From contig JAEYRH010000011.1 of the NCBI GenBank assembly GCA_023435705.1, forward strand, positions 11,084 to 75,083: a stretch of 64,000 bases of DNA, written 5' to 3'. The stretch is from Bacillota bacterium (GTDB lineage Bacteria; Bacillota; Clostridia; Christensenellales; UMGS416). The translations under genes and the position numbers were made by a program. A model generated the notes under the pieces. That model was not told the origin of the DNA. It did no database searches and worked only from the letters and a program-made list of their open reading frames with translations. Of the stretch, positions 29,628 to 38,364 are shown piece by piece (the stretch's first letter is position 1; each line of letters begins with the position of its first letter).

Positions 29628-30058
29628 TGAAAATTTTGAAGAGCGTGCTAACCCAGTATCACGGCAGGGCGCTTTGGGCTTTTTGCTTTCTTTATTATGC
29701 CGTCATCATCCTGCTGTCAGCAATCGGTACCATACCCAAAAATGCATATGATACCTATGAAATGCTGCGCCGCATATTGGTTCTTACGATGGTGATTTGT
29801 AAGGGGCTTGAGTATTATGTGCTGAGCACATATGCCAGCCGCCACTACCCTGATGAGTGGCGTGAATACAACGGTCTTGGCGTGATCAAGCCAATGACGC
29901 GGTTTTCCTATCTCTTCATGAATGAAATTGAGCCTGACAAGGTTCTTCTGGGCATCAAGCGCAACAATCGGGCGGCGATTCTGGTGCTTGGGTTTGTAAC
30001 ACTGCTTGGAGGCGCATTCCTGATGGCGGCACAATACGTGGCCGGCAGCCTTTCATAA
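29627..30058 (+). CDS. Small membrane protein, tandem family member 4
   Basis: A 143-residue paralogue: YHGRALWAFCFLYYAVIILL, second helix, RHYPDEWREY, then IKPMTRFSYLFMNEIEPDKV, IKRNNRAAI and a last TM helix. The ATG at 29627 overlaps the previous stop by one base, with AAGGTGG upstream, so the two are translationally coupled. GVIKPMTRFSYLF aligns directly with RIKPMSRFSYVF of member 3, showing duplication. Confidence 0.65.
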   Translation: MKILKSVLTQYHGRALWAFCFLYYAVIILLSAIGTIPKNAYDTYEMLRRILVLTMVICKGLEYYVLSTYASRHYPDEWREYNGLGVIKPMTRFSYLFMNEIEPDKVLLGIKRNNRAAILVLGFVTLLGGAFLMAAQYVAGSLS

Positions 30059-30107
30059 GCAGTATTTTTCACGGCAATGCCAGATGAAATGACAGGGGTG
30101 CGGATCA

Positions 30108-30485
30108 TTGGATACCGGTAAGCGGATTTATTGGCTCTATCTGTTCGGTTATTACCTCCTCGTCGCCTGTCTGATGTTCTTTCTGAGGCAAGTGTGGCTG
30201 GGGAAAGCCGCATTCGTACCGCTTTATGTGCTTGATTCCATGATGCAAAAAGAAAAAGGCCGTCTGGTGCAATACTTGCAGACCCATCATCAGGTTTCAT
30301 GGCCTTCGATGGCTGCTGAGTGGTGCCTGAACTGGCGAGCGTTTATCTTCTCTGATGTGATGGATGATGATTTGGATCTCTTTTTCATCAAGGAGAGCAT
30401 TCGGCAGCTTTGCAGGCTGGTTACCGTGGCATTCGTCTTTACGTTCATGATATTAGCTGCAATGAGCTTCAGTCGATTTGCTTAA
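30108..30485 (+). CDS. Small membrane protein, tandem family member 5 (divergent)
   Basis: A 125-residue protein with the same topology: IYWLYLFGYYLLVACLMFFL, a hydrophilic centre, AFIFSDVMDDDLDLFFIKES, IRQ and a C-terminal helix. The loop motif keeps F-S-D and the spaced Asp/Lys but loses NNR. The TTG start at 30108 has GGGGTGCGG upstream; this start is the weakest of the five. It closes the array, 49 nt after member 4. Confidence 0.55.
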   Translation: MDTGKRIYWLYLFGYYLLVACLMFFLRQVWLGKAAFVPLYVLDSMMQKEKGRLVQYLQTHHQVSWPSMAAEWCLNWRAFIFSDVMDDDLDLFFIKESIRQLCRLVTVAFVFTFMILAAMSFSRFA

Positions 30486-30731
30486 TAAAAGGAGCGCAGG
30501 CGCACAAAATCGCGGTCGGCGGAGTGCCCTCCGCAAAGGGTAGGCCTTAGCCTCCGGCTTTGCGTAATGTCGGCGCAAGCCGATATGAGAAGCAAAGCAG
30601 TGAGCGGGGATTTACGTCTACGTCTGGCACAAACAAGAAAACGAACTACACGCTGAACCAAACGAATAATGTACGGGCGGGTACAGAATCCTACTACCTA
30701 CTCACTACTGCCTACTCACTACTGACTACTG
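30486..30731. repeat. Intergenic repeats before the DUF5107 gene end
   Basis: No gene is seen. A GGCTTTGCGTAATGTCGGCG ... GAGAAGCAAAGC element (30556-30598) resembles those at 290-360 and 37250-37320. A degenerate family A unit (ATGTACGGGCGGGTACAGAA) is at about 30669-30688, and short direct repeats of CTACTCACTACTGNCTACT lie at about 30700-30730. Confidence 0.5.
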
Positions 30732-33467
30732 CTAGAGCCTCCGCATCTCCTCCATACACCTTCTCACCCACCCCATCGCCTCGGCATCCCTGCGGATCAC
30801 CGGGTTGCCGCCTTCGGCAGCTCCGGCGCGGAAGGCCTCGCGGGCCCGCTCAAAATCACCGGCCATGCGATAGACCTGCCCCAGCACCAGATGGTGCTCG
30901 GCCAGGCTGCGGTTTGGGTTCCTGGTATAACCAAGGCCCTCGGGCCAGTCCAGGATGCGCTCGGCCATGATTTTTGCCTCGTCGTGGCAGCCCTCGCTGG
31001 AGAGCTTCAGTGCCAGCGCGCCGGCGACCCGGCTCCAAAGCGGGCAGCCCTCCCCGGCGCCGCCTACGCAGCGGGTCTGCTCCAGCAGCTCCAGCGCCTC
31101 CTCATGGCAGTCACCGTCAGCCAAGGCCTCCACCCGTTGCCGGAGTGTGGCGCTGCAGGCGGCCTGCGTGAGCAGCGGCAGCAGCTCCAGGCGCTGGTAC
31201 ACGTCGCCCTGGCCCTTGAGCGTGTCAAACAGCAGCGCCAGCGACCGGGGGTTTTCGCTGCCGTGCAGACTGGCATCCTCCCGCAGATAGCGCAGCGCCT
31301 CCGCCTCGTCAAATTGGTTCAGGTGGGCCTGCCCCAGGCAATAGAGCAGTGGCGAGTGCCGCTGGCCCTTGTCATAAGCGTCCTGCCAGCGCTCCATGGC
31401 GCTGTCCTGCTGCCCCACCAGCCAGTCGAGGCAGCCAAGCAGCCATTGGGCGCGGCCTGTCTGGTCGTCGGCATGCTCCAGCAAGTCCAGCAGCACGGAC
31501 TCCATCACCGGCGCGCCGGAAAGGGGAACCGCCAGCGCTTCCTCCGCCGGCAACGCCTCGCAGGCGGCCCGTGCAAGGGCCGTCTTCATCGAGGGGGACG
31601 CGATGAGCCCCAGGATGGCCAGGCAGTCGCCCTCACAGCCCAGCGCGGCATAGCGCAGCGCCACGACCAGCAGCGCATCCTCCCGCCCGCCGGTGTAGGC
31701 CAGCAGCCCCATCGGCTCGCCGCCGGAAAGGAACTGCTCCGCAAGCATCATCTCGCACAGCGGCCCAGGCCCGGTTTCATCCAGTAATGGAAGCCCGGCG
31801 ATCCGGCGGGAAAGCTGCAGCAGGAAGAGCCCCTCGGGGTGCTTTGTGCACTCCAACAGCGCAATGTTCTCCCAGCTGTTGCCCAGGCGGATGTTGAGCG
31901 CCGCCATCTGATACAGGGACGCCTCATAAAGCGGGTCGGTGCAGGCAATATCGCCATAGAGCCTGCGGGCCTGCTCCAGATCCCCCGCCTGGCACTTGGC
32001 GGCGGCCAACCCGAAGCGGGCCTCGCCGCACAGGTTATCCAGCGCCAATGCCCGCTCAAAGCAATCAGCGGCCTCCCAGGCCTGCCTGCGGGCCAGGCGC
32101 ACCCGGCCCAGCCCCATGAGAGTAATCATGCTCTCCGGGCCGTCGCACAGCGCCTCCTCATAGGCATCGGCGGCCTCGGCTAACTGGCCCAGCCGCTCCA
32201 GCTCCATGGCTCGCTCCAGCGGGGTTTGGTCTTCAGACTCCGGCAGCGGGCCGATGCGGCTGTCCTCAAACAGCACTGTGGAGGGCGGCTCCGGCATTGG
32301 TTCGCTATGGTGGCCATAGCTCAGCAGCAGCTTGCCCCCGGCAGTCACATCCACCGTCACGGGTTCGTCTGGCCCCACGCCGGGATACTCCAGCGCCAGC
32401 GGGCTATCAGGCGACAGCGCAATCATTTGCTCCTGAATTTGGCCGCCATAAGCCACCAGCACCCGCGCCTCCTCATGGCTGCCGTTGGCCTGCAGCCGCA
32501 CGCACACGCCATCGGCAAACCGCTCCATGGCCAGCGCAGCATCCGCTGAAGCCCCGGCCACCGGCCCGATGCCCCTTGCACCGAACCAGCTTTCCGCCCA
32601 CATGATCACCGCGCCCGGCGCAATCAGCCGCAACGAATCGGGCTGCTCGAAGGGGCCGCAGAAAATCTCCGGTGGCTTGCCCTCGCCCAGGATCACAAAA
32701 CCCGCGCCTTTCACAGGCTTGCGGGGGGCGGCATGCACCACGCCATAATCCCAGTTGGGGTAATGGGCGCCGATGTGCCCTGGGGAAACAAGTTTGCCGA
32801 AGGTGCGGTAGCCCGGCGGCAGGCCTGCGGGGCTGGCGCTGTCCAGCGCGCCGTCCATCGGCCACATCTCATAACCATGCTCTTCGGTGGCCCGCCATGC
32901 AAAGGGGCAGAGCATTTCCATATCTTTGGCCCAAGGCAGCGCGGCAGCGCTCCAGAACCGGAGCGGCAGGGCTCTATCAGCGGTGTTCACGATCCGCACC
33001 GACTGGTCCAGCGCTGCCCGTCCGGGCCGCAATGTCAATTCAATTTGCCAAGCGAGGCCGCATGCATCCATGCCGCCAAGCGTCACACGCCCGCTGCCGT
33101 CGGCCAGCAAGCCCGATTGGGCATTCACCGGCCACTGTATCTCGCCCGTCAGCCCTGTAGCCAGCCGAAAAGAAAGGCCACCTGCGCCGCAAGCCTGCTT
33201 CAAGGGTGCAAAAATGTCACGGCCGGCCAGCTTGTCATAAAGCCCGGCCACCCGCCCGCCCAGCTCCGGCAGCACCGTGAGCTTCAGAAATTCGTTTTCC
33301 AGCTCGATGGCCCGAAAGCGCGCCGGGGCCAGCTCTTCCTGCAGGTGATGGGGGCGCGGCGCGGCAAGGGGGGAAATGTGTGGCTCAAAGAGGGTTGGGT
33401 TGGCCGCGCCGGCCAACTTTTTGGGGGCAATGAGTTCAATCATGGTTTCCCGCAAGCAGACGTCCAT
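30732..33467 (-). CDS. DUF5107 / tetratricopeptide-repeat protein (carbohydrate-related)
   Basis: A 911-residue cytoplasmic protein. The N-terminal half (about 50-350) matches the DUF5107, galactose-mutarotase-like beta-sandwich: IELENEFLKLTVLPELGGRV, LPLRFWSAAALPWAKDMEML, NWDYGVVHAAPRKPVKGAGF and MWAESWFGARGIGP. The C-terminal half is TPR-like helical repeats (ERLGQLAEAADAYEEALCDG, RQAWEAADCFERALALDNLC, LYCLGQAHLNQFDEAEALRY). Family members are found near glycoside-degradation genes and are thought to handle carbohydrates; the substrate is unknown. AGGAGG with 9-nt spacing supports the ATG at 33467. It is a single-gene unit, running away from the predicted origin. Confidence 0.85.
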   Translation of the reverse strand: MDVCLRETMIELIAPKKLAGAANPTLFEPHISPLAAPRPHHLQEELAPARFRAIELENEFLKLTVLPELGGRVAGLYDKLAGRDIFAPLKQACGAGGLSFRLATGLTGEIQWPVNAQSGLLADGSGRVTLGGMDACGLAWQIELTLRPGRAALDQSVRIVNTADRALPLRFWSAAALPWAKDMEMLCPFAWRATEEHGYEMWPMDGALDSASPAGLPPGYRTFGKLVSPGHIGAHYPNWDYGVVHAAPRKPVKGAGFVILGEGKPPEIFCGPFEQPDSLRLIAPGAVIMWAESWFGARGIGPVAGASADAALAMERFADGVCVRLQANGSHEEARVLVAYGGQIQEQMIALSPDSPLALEYPGVGPDEPVTVDVTAGGKLLLSYGHHSEPMPEPPSTVLFEDSRIGPLPESEDQTPLERAMELERLGQLAEAADAYEEALCDGPESMITLMGLGRVRLARRQAWEAADCFERALALDNLCGEARFGLAAAKCQAGDLEQARRLYGDIACTDPLYEASLYQMAALNIRLGNSWENIALLECTKHPEGLFLLQLSRRIAGLPLLDETGPGPLCEMMLAEQFLSGGEPMGLLAYTGGREDALLVVALRYAALGCEGDCLAILGLIASPSMKTALARAACEALPAEEALAVPLSGAPVMESVLLDLLEHADDQTGRAQWLLGCLDWLVGQQDSAMERWQDAYDKGQRHSPLLYCLGQAHLNQFDEAEALRYLREDASLHGSENPRSLALLFDTLKGQGDVYQRLELLPLLTQAACSATLRQRVEALADGDCHEEALELLEQTRCVGGAGEGCPLWSRVAGALALKLSSEGCHDEAKIMAERILDWPEGLGYTRNPNRSLAEHHLVLGQVYRMAGDFERAREAFRAGAAEGGNPVIRRDAEAMGWVRRCMEEMRRL

Positions 33468-33601
33468 GCCATTTCCTCCTGGGAAGTTCAGGAATATTAT
33501 AAACTATTTTGATAGATTTTGTTGCAATGATTTGCATGAACGATAGCGGGGGCACAGCAGATGTGACGCGGGTACAACCAACATCCCACAACGGAAACAC
33601 G

Positions 33602-33630
33602 TTGCTCCCATCCACAATCAGTGCTATGAT
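33602..33630 (+). promoter_or_regulatory. Promoter of the broken lipoprotein gene
   Basis: TTGCTC, 17-nt spacer, TATGAT, 35 nt before the ATG of the degenerate lipoprotein at 33665. Confidence 0.5.
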
Positions 33631-33664
33631 AAAAGTGCACACAAATATAAGCCGAGTTGCGCCT

Positions 33665-35117
33665 ATGCTATGGAAGCTTATTGCACTCTTGATCGCGTTG
33701 TCGCTATGTATCTTGCCAGCCGGGTGCGACCAACCCGATGAGCCCACCGGCGCGGAGAAATCCGCACCACCGCTGGCAGGCGACCATGACAGCGCGATTG
33801 TGATCGGCTATCCCTGTGGCAGCAAAGTGGCCACAGAGAAAGGGTTTCTTGCCGGGTTGGACTACCAGCAGGAGTTTTGGCAAGTCAGGGTGGAGCGTAC
33901 AAATCAAGCCGCTGGCGCTGCCGTCGGAGTATTCGGACGACGATGAACCCGTGCTGGACGCAGTCCGCACGGACATCGCCTCCGGAGCCGGGGTTGACTG
34001 CTATCTTGTTTCCGACAAAGTAGCCCAGCAGCTGCTGCCAGAGGAGCAGACGATGGATCTCGCGCCGGTAGTGCGGCAAACCGCACCAGCACTGGCCATA
34101 CTTTATGGCAAGTCTGCATCCAGCGCGATGGCTGGGCTGCCGGTTGCGTTGCCAGTAAGCATCCAAATGGGCCAGGCTGCCTTGGTCATTGAAAAGGATG
34201 CCGCTGTAAACATCGGCGATTCGCGATTGGGCATCTCCGATGTGCTGACTTTTCTGGAGGACCGCCCGGCAGTGCGGATTGCCAGTTGGTACAACGGCGA
34301 CTTTTCCTCAATACTCGGTGCCCATTGAGCAGACCAAGGGGTTTGACACGTTTTTCCTGCGGGTGGCAACTTTGATTCAAGCAGGTCGTATCATGACCTA
34401 TGAGGATAACACCAACGGAAGCCCGGATGGTTATATCGGCCAAAGGACAGCATCAGTATTTCCTACTTGCTACGCGAGAGGAAAAGCGGTGAGGATTTTC
34501 TAGCTCTCCCGCTGACGGGCTGCGCAGCACCGGCATGCCTGATCACTTGAACAGCCCGAAAATGCTGGTCGTGCCAATCGGAAGCACCAGAACGGCGGCG
34601 GTCGCGGCGTTTGTGCAAGATATGTTGACCAGCCAGCGTTGCCATGATCTGCTGTATTACGGCCAGGAGGATGTGGATTACAGGCTGTTGGATGGTAAGG
34701 TGGAATACCTAATGGATGGCAAGCCACTCAGCCTGGAAGGCAACACCACAGGCGGCTATTATCTGAACCGGGTGTTTTCCTTTTTTAATCCGCATTTCGT
34801 GCGGCCAACGGTGTATCAACCAGCCAATTATGCCTGGGCTTCCAGTTCAGCTGACTAACCGCAGATGGATCTGTTGAACCTGCTTGCAGCAGACAAACGC
34901 CGTACGGCGCGGGGGATCTACTTTTTTTGATCCAGAAGAAAAAGCGTATCGGCAATTGAGTCTGGAGCGCATGCAATGGATCAACGCCGATGGGTTGCCG
35001 GTTGGCTTAAGCTATCAGGACAGGCTGACGAAGCTCCACAGTCTTTCTGACCGGACAAAAGAAGTTGTGGATGCCTGCCGCAAGAAGGTGGATACCTTGC
35101 TTGACAACGGGAAGTGA
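33665..35117 (+). pseudogene. Frameshifted lipoprotein gene, solute-binding-protein-like
   Basis: A once-long lipoprotein gene, now spread over several frames. Frame 1 starts MLWKLIALLIALSLCILPAG followed by the lipobox Cys, and runs to ~33900 (FLAGLDYQQEFWQVRVER). It continues in another frame (PLALPSEYSDDDEPVLDAVR ... PAVRIASWYNGDFSS) to ~34305, then in a third (VPIEQTKGFDTFFLRVATLI, YEDNTNGSPDGY) to ~34440. After a further shift near 34530 it reads MLVVPIGSTRTAAVAAFVQD, GGYYLNRVFSFFNPHF, and last, beyond ~34850, LSDRTKEVVDACRKKVDTLL before TGA at 35117. At least four frame breaks rule out programmed shifting. The pattern of a long extracellular lipoprotein resembles family-1 solute-binding proteins, but the assignment is tentative. 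Confidence 0.65.
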
Positions 35118-35249
35118 AGGCGTATAACAGAGATATGTCAGGCTGCGCCGTTTCAGATCACAGAGAATCGCGCTGTTAGGGCCAGTCCCAATGCGTGCTT
35201 ACATTAATGAAAGCATGGATCTTGAGATTGAATTTATTATTCTATGGGC

Positions 35250-35345
35250 ATGCCGCGGAAACTCTTAGTGTTCTTGGCCTTATTGATGCTGAGCGATTGC
35301 CCGCAGGGTTCAGGCGCCCGCTCAAATCGCCAACCGCCAGACTGA
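35250..35345 (+). pseudogene. Isolated lipoprotein signal-peptide remnant
   Basis: ATG at 35250 encodes MPRKLLVFLALLMLSDC and stops after 31 codons. It looks like a complete lipoprotein signal peptide with its Cys, severed from any mature domain. It sits between the broken lipoprotein gene and the origin region. The evidence is limited to the signal-peptide pattern; there is no clear ribosome site. Confidence 0.3.
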
Positions 35346-35439
35346 CTAAGCCGCAACCTAATGGTATTCACTACGAATGCATCGTGAGTAGCTAACCTTG
35401 ATATAAGTAAGTGTCTAGAGGTTAAGTTAGCATCATATG

Positions 35440-35760
35440 CTTCTTCGCTTGCCCATATAAGTGTTTTATATACAAACACAAAAGGAGTTACAACTCAACG
35501 CTCCCATACCTGACCTACCATATATAGTAGCTATATGTTGAGTTATGCACAAGCGCCTCGTCAAGCCCCTATCCTGTGGATAACTTGGAAATATTTCCTT
35601 GCATAATACGGGGCCATCTGTTAAAATAAACGTACTTTCTGGGGTTGCACGGCTTGGGGTTTCCCCAATGACTGTGCATATCACTGTGTATAGATATCCA
35701 CAGGGGAGAGCGGTTCCGGCGTGTTGCGACGCTGTGCCGTTGTGGATGGAGCAAACCACA
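35440..35760. other. oriC: Probable chromosomal replication origin (oriC), DnaA-box cluster
   Basis: DnaA boxes just upstream of dnaA: perfect TTATNCACA matches are TTATGCACA at 35543-35551 (plus) and TTATCCACA on the minus strand at 35575-35583. One-mismatch sites are TGTGCATAT 35673-35681, TGTGTATAG 35685-35693 and ATATCCACA 35694-35702. TGTGGATGG at 35741 differs at two positions. AT-rich sequence around 35440-35540 could serve as the unwinding element. The clustering, the position before dnaA, and outward transcription of gyrB/gyrA to the left and dnaA to the right support an origin. GC skew would test this. Confidence 0.7.
35599..35627 (+). promoter_or_regulatory. Candidate dnaA promoter inside the DnaA-box cluster
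   Basis: TTGCAT, 17-nt spacer, TAAAAT, with a DnaA box 16 nt upstream and several downstream, which would allow autoregulation by DnaA. The leader to the dnaA ATG would be about 170 nt. Confidence 0.5.
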
Positions 35761-35802
35761 GCTTGTGGGTATTGTTGAGAACTTTGGGGGGAACACCGGA
35801 GA

Positions 35803-37149
35803 ATGCTGGGAGAACTGAAGACGGCGCCCGCTCACGAATTATGGGGATCGGTCTGCTCGGTCCTGAAGGGCGAGATGAGCGCCATCGGCTACAAGACGTG
35901 GATCGCCACGCTGAATGTGATCCGCGAGCTGAAGGACGGCAGCCACCCGGTGCTGGTGCTGGAAGCACCCACATCCTTTAACCGGCAGTTTTTGGAGACC
36001 CGCTACGCCGAGCTCATTTCCAACGCCCTCTCGCAAGCCGCAGGCCGCCTGTGGGGCGTGAAGTTTATTACCGCAGAAGACCGGCAGTATGCCCAGGAGC
36101 AGCCGGAGGCGCAGGCCGCCCACGACAACGCGCTGCCCTTAAACCCAAAATATACCTTTGACGCCTTCGTGGTGGGCAACTCCAACCGCTTTGCCCACGC
36201 CGCTTCTCTCGCCGTGGCCGAAGCCCCGGCCATGAGCTACAACCCGCTGTTTGTGTATGGCGGCGTGGGCCTGGGCAAGACACATTTGCTGCACGCCATC
36301 GGCCACTACATCCGCGAGCAGTACCCCCGCTTCAAGGTCATCTATGTGACGATCGAGAGCTTCACCAACGAGTTCATCCGCGCCATCCAGACCAACGCCA
36401 ACGACGCTTTCCGCAACCGCTACCGCAATGTGGACGTGCTGATGATTGACGACATCCAGTTCATTGCCGGCAAGGAGCGCACGCAGGAGGAGCTTTTCCA
36501 TACGTTCAACACCTTGTTTGAGAGCCAAAAGCAGATCATTCTTTCTTCCGACAAGCCGCCCAGGCAGATCGACATAGAGGACAGGCTGCGCTCCCGCTTT
36601 GAGTGGGGGCTGATTGCAGACATTCAGCCGCCGGATCTGGAGACCCGCATCGCCATCCTGCAGAAGAAGGCCGAGCAAGATGGCATCTATGTGGAAGGTG
36701 ACGTGCTGGAGTTCATCGCGATGCGCTCGGAAAACAACATCCGAGAGCTGCAGGGGGCGTTGAACCGCGCAGCGGCCTATGCCCGCGTGAGCCAGAAGCC
36801 GCTGGATATGGCCTTGGCCCGCGAGGCATTGAAGGACCTGCTCAACTCCAGCTCCAGCCGCATGGTCTCGCCGGAGACCATCATTTCCAAGGTGGTGGAG
36901 CGGTTCGGCATCTCGGTGGAGGAGCTCAAAAGCAAGAACAAGCAGCGGAGGATTGCCGATGCAAGACAGGTCTCCATGTATTTGATCCGTGAGATGACAG
37001 ACCTGTCGCTGCCGCGCATCGGCGAGATCTTCAACCGCGACCACACCACGGTGCTGCACGGCTGGCGCACTATTTCCGATAACATGGCCAACGATGTGGA
37101 GATGCGCAGCTTGTTGGCTGATATGCAGCGGGAGCTGAATGGGAAATAA
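35803..37149 (+). CDS. dnaA: Chromosomal replication initiator DnaA
   Basis: A 448-residue AAA+ initiator that binds DnaA boxes and opens oriC. Domain I spans about 1-90 (LWGSVCSVLKGEMSAIGYKT) with a short linker. The AAA+ core has Walker A GGVGLGKTHLLHA (153-165), Walker B DVLMIDDIQFIAGKERTQ (211-228) and arginine-rich RLRSRFEWGL. Domain IV ends with the signature DHTTVLHGWRTI (about 410-424) on the DNA-contact helix. The ATG at 35803 has GGAGA very close and GGGGGG further upstream, so the ribosome site is unusual. It is preceded by a DnaA-box cluster. Unusually, the next genes are not dnaN, recF or gyrB. Confidence 0.97.
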   Translation: MLGELKTAPAHELWGSVCSVLKGEMSAIGYKTWIATLNVIRELKDGSHPVLVLEAPTSFNRQFLETRYAELISNALSQAAGRLWGVKFITAEDRQYAQEQPEAQAAHDNALPLNPKYTFDAFVVGNSNRFAHAASLAVAEAPAMSYNPLFVYGGVGLGKTHLLHAIGHYIREQYPRFKVIYVTIESFTNEFIRAIQTNANDAFRNRYRNVDVLMIDDIQFIAGKERTQEELFHTFNTLFESQKQIILSSDKPPRQIDIEDRLRSRFEWGLIADIQPPDLETRIAILQKKAEQDGIYVEGDVLEFIAMRSENNIRELQGALNRAAAYARVSQKPLDMALAREALKDLLNSSSSRMVSPETIISKVVERFGISVEELKSKNKQRRIADARQVSMYLIREMTDLSLPRIGEIFNRDHTTVLHGWRTISDNMANDVEMRSLLADMQRELNGK

Positions 37150-37176
37150 GGTTTCATTTTGGTATTATGATAAGGT

Positions 37177-37206
37177 AAAGGCCGCTCCGATGGGGGCGGC
37201 CTTTTG
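37177..37206 (+). terminator. dnaA terminator (module E, copy 1)
   Basis: AAAGGCCGCTCC pairs with GGGGCGGCCTTT (12 bp, one G-T pair) around GATG, then T. It lies 28 nt after the dnaA stop. Related terminators occur at 38166, 39063, 40642 and 41475. Confidence 0.85.
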
Positions 37207-37480
37207 CAACGTTGCCTGCGGGCAGGAAAGCCCCCCTCATCGCATTGCTTTGCAATGCTCAGCCTTGCTCTTGCATCGGCTTCGCCGCTACTACGCAAGG
37301 CTGGAGGCTAAGGCCTGGCCGCCTTGGCGACCATCCCCCCTTGAACGCCCTCCGGGCGCAAGGGCGGGTGGGGATTGCTCCGAACCAATTTCGCAGTCTT
37401 TTCACTCCTTGCCTTTCCTTCGCAAATACTTTGGAACAGCGACCTAATTATCCGAATAGGCGAAAATATGTTCTGAATTT
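37207..37480. repeat. Repeat-filled gap after dnaA, no gene
   Basis: It contains family B arms (AAAGCCCCCCTCATCGC, CCATCCCCCCTTGAACGCCC, GGGCGGGTGGGGA) and an embedded element with TTGCTCTTGCATCGGCTTCG and CTACGCAAGGCTGGAGGC, the inverse of the elements at 290-360 and 30556-30598. In most relatives this position would hold dnaN; here nothing coding is visible. Confidence 0.6.
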
Positions 37481-37482
37481 GG

Positions 37483-37511
37483 TTGATAAAGATGGGAATA
37501 GGTTGTATAAT
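37483..37511 (+). promoter_or_regulatory. Promoter (module E, copy 1)
   Basis: TTGATA, 17-nt spacer AAGATGGGAATAGGTTG, TATAAT, then TGC. It drives the flavin-type gene at 37566. Near-copies with the same spacer bases (GATGGGnnnnnGGTTG) lie at 38236 and 40683. Confidence 0.75.
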
Positions 37512-37565
37512 GCTTATGACACATGGATGAATATGGATTGACATTCATTTTTGGGGAGGAAGAAA

Positions 37566-38036
37566 ATGAGCAAGTACGACGAAGCCATGAGGCAGCTGGA
37601 CGAGAAATTTGGAAACAAGGACAACCTGATCTCTCTTTCCACCATCGCGCTGGAGCCTGGTGCCGATGGCAAAAGCCGCCCCGCCGCCCGCATTGTGGAT
37701 GCCTATTATGAAGACGGTGCGTTCTACACGGTCTCCTACGCGACCTCAGCCAAGATGCTGCAGATCGCCAATAACTCCGAAGTTGCCATTTGCTATATCG
37801 TCGAAAACTTCACATCTGACGGCATCGGTGAAAACCTGGGCTGGGTGTGTGACGAGAAGAATGTGCAGATGATGGCAAAGCTTCGCGAAATCTTCGCCGC
37901 ATGGTATTATGTAGCCAATCACGACGAAGACCCCAACACCTGCCTGCTGCGCATCCGCCTGACAAAAGGCCTGTGGAATGACGCCCACAATGGGATCAAG
38001 AATGAAATTGATTTCATCAACAAGACTGCAAATTAG
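37566..38036 (+). CDS. Pyridoxamine 5'-phosphate oxidase-family flavoprotein
   Basis: A 156-residue split-barrel protein of the PNPOx-like/FMN-binding superfamily: MSKYDEAMRQLDEKFG, ISLSTIALEPGADGKSRPAA, FYTVSYATSAKMLQIANNSE and VAICYIVENF. Such proteins bind FMN or F420/heme and often reduce small molecules; the precise substrate is unknown. The ATG at 37566 lies after GGGGAGGAAG; the start 15 nt upstream is not supported. Promoter and terminators flank it, making a single-gene unit inside the post-dnaA module region. Confidence 0.8.
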   Translation: MSKYDEAMRQLDEKFGNKDNLISLSTIALEPGADGKSRPAARIVDAYYEDGAFYTVSYATSAKMLQIANNSEVAICYIVENFTSDGIGENLGWVCDEKNVQMMAKLREIFAAWYYVANHDEDPNTCLLRIRLTKGLWNDAHNGIKNEIDFINKTAN

Positions 38037-38049
38037 GTGCGAAGGCCTG

Positions 38050-38135
38050 GTGATGCGCTGCCTGCTGGCAGGTATGCAGCGGGGATGGAGTGAATAGAGC
38101 GGGCCGGGACGGAGCCCGGCCCCTACTGAAATACT
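38050..38135. repeat. dnaA 3'-end-like scar followed by a family A palindrome
   Basis: GCTGGCAGGTATGCAGCGGG (from 38065) parallels the dnaA end TTGGCTGATATGCAGCGGGA (37116-37135). It is followed at 38099-38129 by GGGCCGGGACGGAGCCCGGC and CCCTACTGA, a full family A unit. No gene is present. Confidence 0.5.
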
Positions 38136-38165
38136 GGGGCGAACGACTTTGCTGACAGAGAAGAG

Positions 38166-38191
38166 AGGCCGCTCCGGTTGGGGCGGCCTTT
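38166..38191 (+). terminator. Terminator (module E, copy 2)
   Basis: AGGCCGCTCC pairs with GGGGCGGCCT around GGTT, followed by TT. It closely resembles the dnaA terminator and sits in front of a matching promoter at 38236. Confidence 0.75.
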
Positions 38192-38235
38192 GCTTATTCC
38201 TCCGGCCATTGGCCGGAGGTTCCTCTTGGGTTTGG

Positions 38236-38265
38236 TTGATGGGGATGGGAGTTAGGTTGTATAAT
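38236..38265 (+). promoter_or_regulatory. Promoter (module E, copy 2)
   Basis: TTGATG, 18-nt spacer GGGATGGGAGTTAGGTTG, TATAAT. It drives the nucleotidyltransferase gene at 38365. Confidence 0.75.
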
Positions 38266-38364
38266 GCCCATCATAAGCAGATAGTCAGGAATTCCATCGA
38301 ACTGCGGATTTTTTATAGAATGCAGCCTTGATTTTCAATACTGGTATAGTCGGGGTGGTATGGC

